Below, in pieces: positions 63,931 through 64,000 of a DNA stretch of 64,000 nt. The notes under the pieces were generated by a model that made no database searches, had not been told where the DNA came from, and was given only the letters and a program-made list of their open reading frames with translations. The translations under genes and the position numbers were made by a program. How positions within the stretch are numbered: position 1 is the first letter of the stretch; every line of letters begins with the position of its first letter. The DNA is from Candidatus Vesicomyidisocius sp. Agig_15_S12 (GTDB lineage Bacteria; Pseudomonadota; Gammaproteobacteria; PS1; Pseudothioglobaceae), in the NCBI GenBank assembly GCA_021730225.1, contig CP072532.1, positions 966,564 to 1,030,563 on the forward strand. Reading direction: 5' to 3'.

Positions 63931-63958
63931 ATTATACGATAAATATATTATAAGTCAA
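63931..63958 (-). promoter_or_regulatory. Near-consensus promoter of the repeat protein gene
   Basis: On the minus strand: -35 TTGACT (63953-63958), 16 bp spacer, -10 TATAAT (63931-63936). It is one of the two best sigma70 matches I see in the window; the other is at the sqr genes. Leader of about 76 nt. Confidence 0.75.
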
Positions 63959-64000
63959 TAATATTCTAATATATTTTTTAGAATACGACTAGAAAAACTA

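Overview
The window looks like a piece of chromosome from a reduced, very AT-rich gammaproteobacterial sulfur oxidizer. The best fit is a thiotrophic intracellular symbiont of the vesicomyid clam group (Candidatus Vesicomyosocius / Candidatus Ruthia, SUP05 relatives). This is inferred from gammaproteobacterial gene orders (trpA-accD, ubiE-ubiJ-ubiB, smg-topA, rpmH-rnpA-yidD-yidC, rpsB-tsf), from biosynthetic genes kept complete beside several long eroded intergenic stretches, from sulfide:quinone oxidoreductase genes, and from the absence of visible phage, IS, CRISPR or toxin genes. The species cannot be fixed from sequence reading alone.

Layout. 1-11 kb: a ThiE-like protein, glutamate synthase large subunit gltB, then folA, a Maf-type pyrophosphatase, mfd and a PfkB kinase. 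11-16 kb: a minus-strand run hemE-trpA-accD-slpA-ispH, preceded by rpmE with its own terminator. 16-20 kb: copper P-type ATPase ccoI, a secreted unknown and glmU. 21-24 kb: trpB-trpF and two linked unknown genes. 24-31 kb: topA-smg, then rpmH-rnpA-yidD-yidC, with eroded gaps of 0.95 and 1.08 kb. 31-33 kb: a TauD/TfdA-type oxygenase and kdsC, flanked by degraded DNA. 33-40 kb: a complete F1Fo ATP synthase operon (atpIBEFHAGDC). 40-44 kb: two nearly identical sqr genes, each inside a 1.56 kb direct repeat carrying promoter, gene and a structured 3' element. 44-46 kb: nadK, grpE and a 1 kb gap. 46-56 kb: a tight plus-strand run dsbD-aroQ-accB-accC-argC-erpA-gltA-ubiE-ubiJ-ubiB. 56-63 kb: rplY, pth, ychF, gpmI, rpe, rpsB, tsf. 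The right end holds a strongly promoted secreted repeat protein that may belong to the sulfur-globule envelope type.

How it fits together. Electrons from sulfide enter the quinone pool through SQR; the ubiE/J/B genes help make the quinone; the proton gradient drives the ATP synthase; CcoI probably loads copper into a cbb3-type oxidase encoded elsewhere. The remaining genes make amino acids (trp, arg, shikimate, glutamate), fatty acids, haem, isoprenoids, UDP-GlcNAc and KDO, as expected of a symbiont that feeds its host.

Most interesting points: the duplicated sqr cassette with a conserved multi-branched 3' structure; the Asn/Gly/Trp-rich 9-residue plus 8-residue repeat protein at the right end with its near-consensus promoter; a DsbD with two N-terminal alpha domains; and the split of the usual trpF-trpB-trpA-accD cluster.
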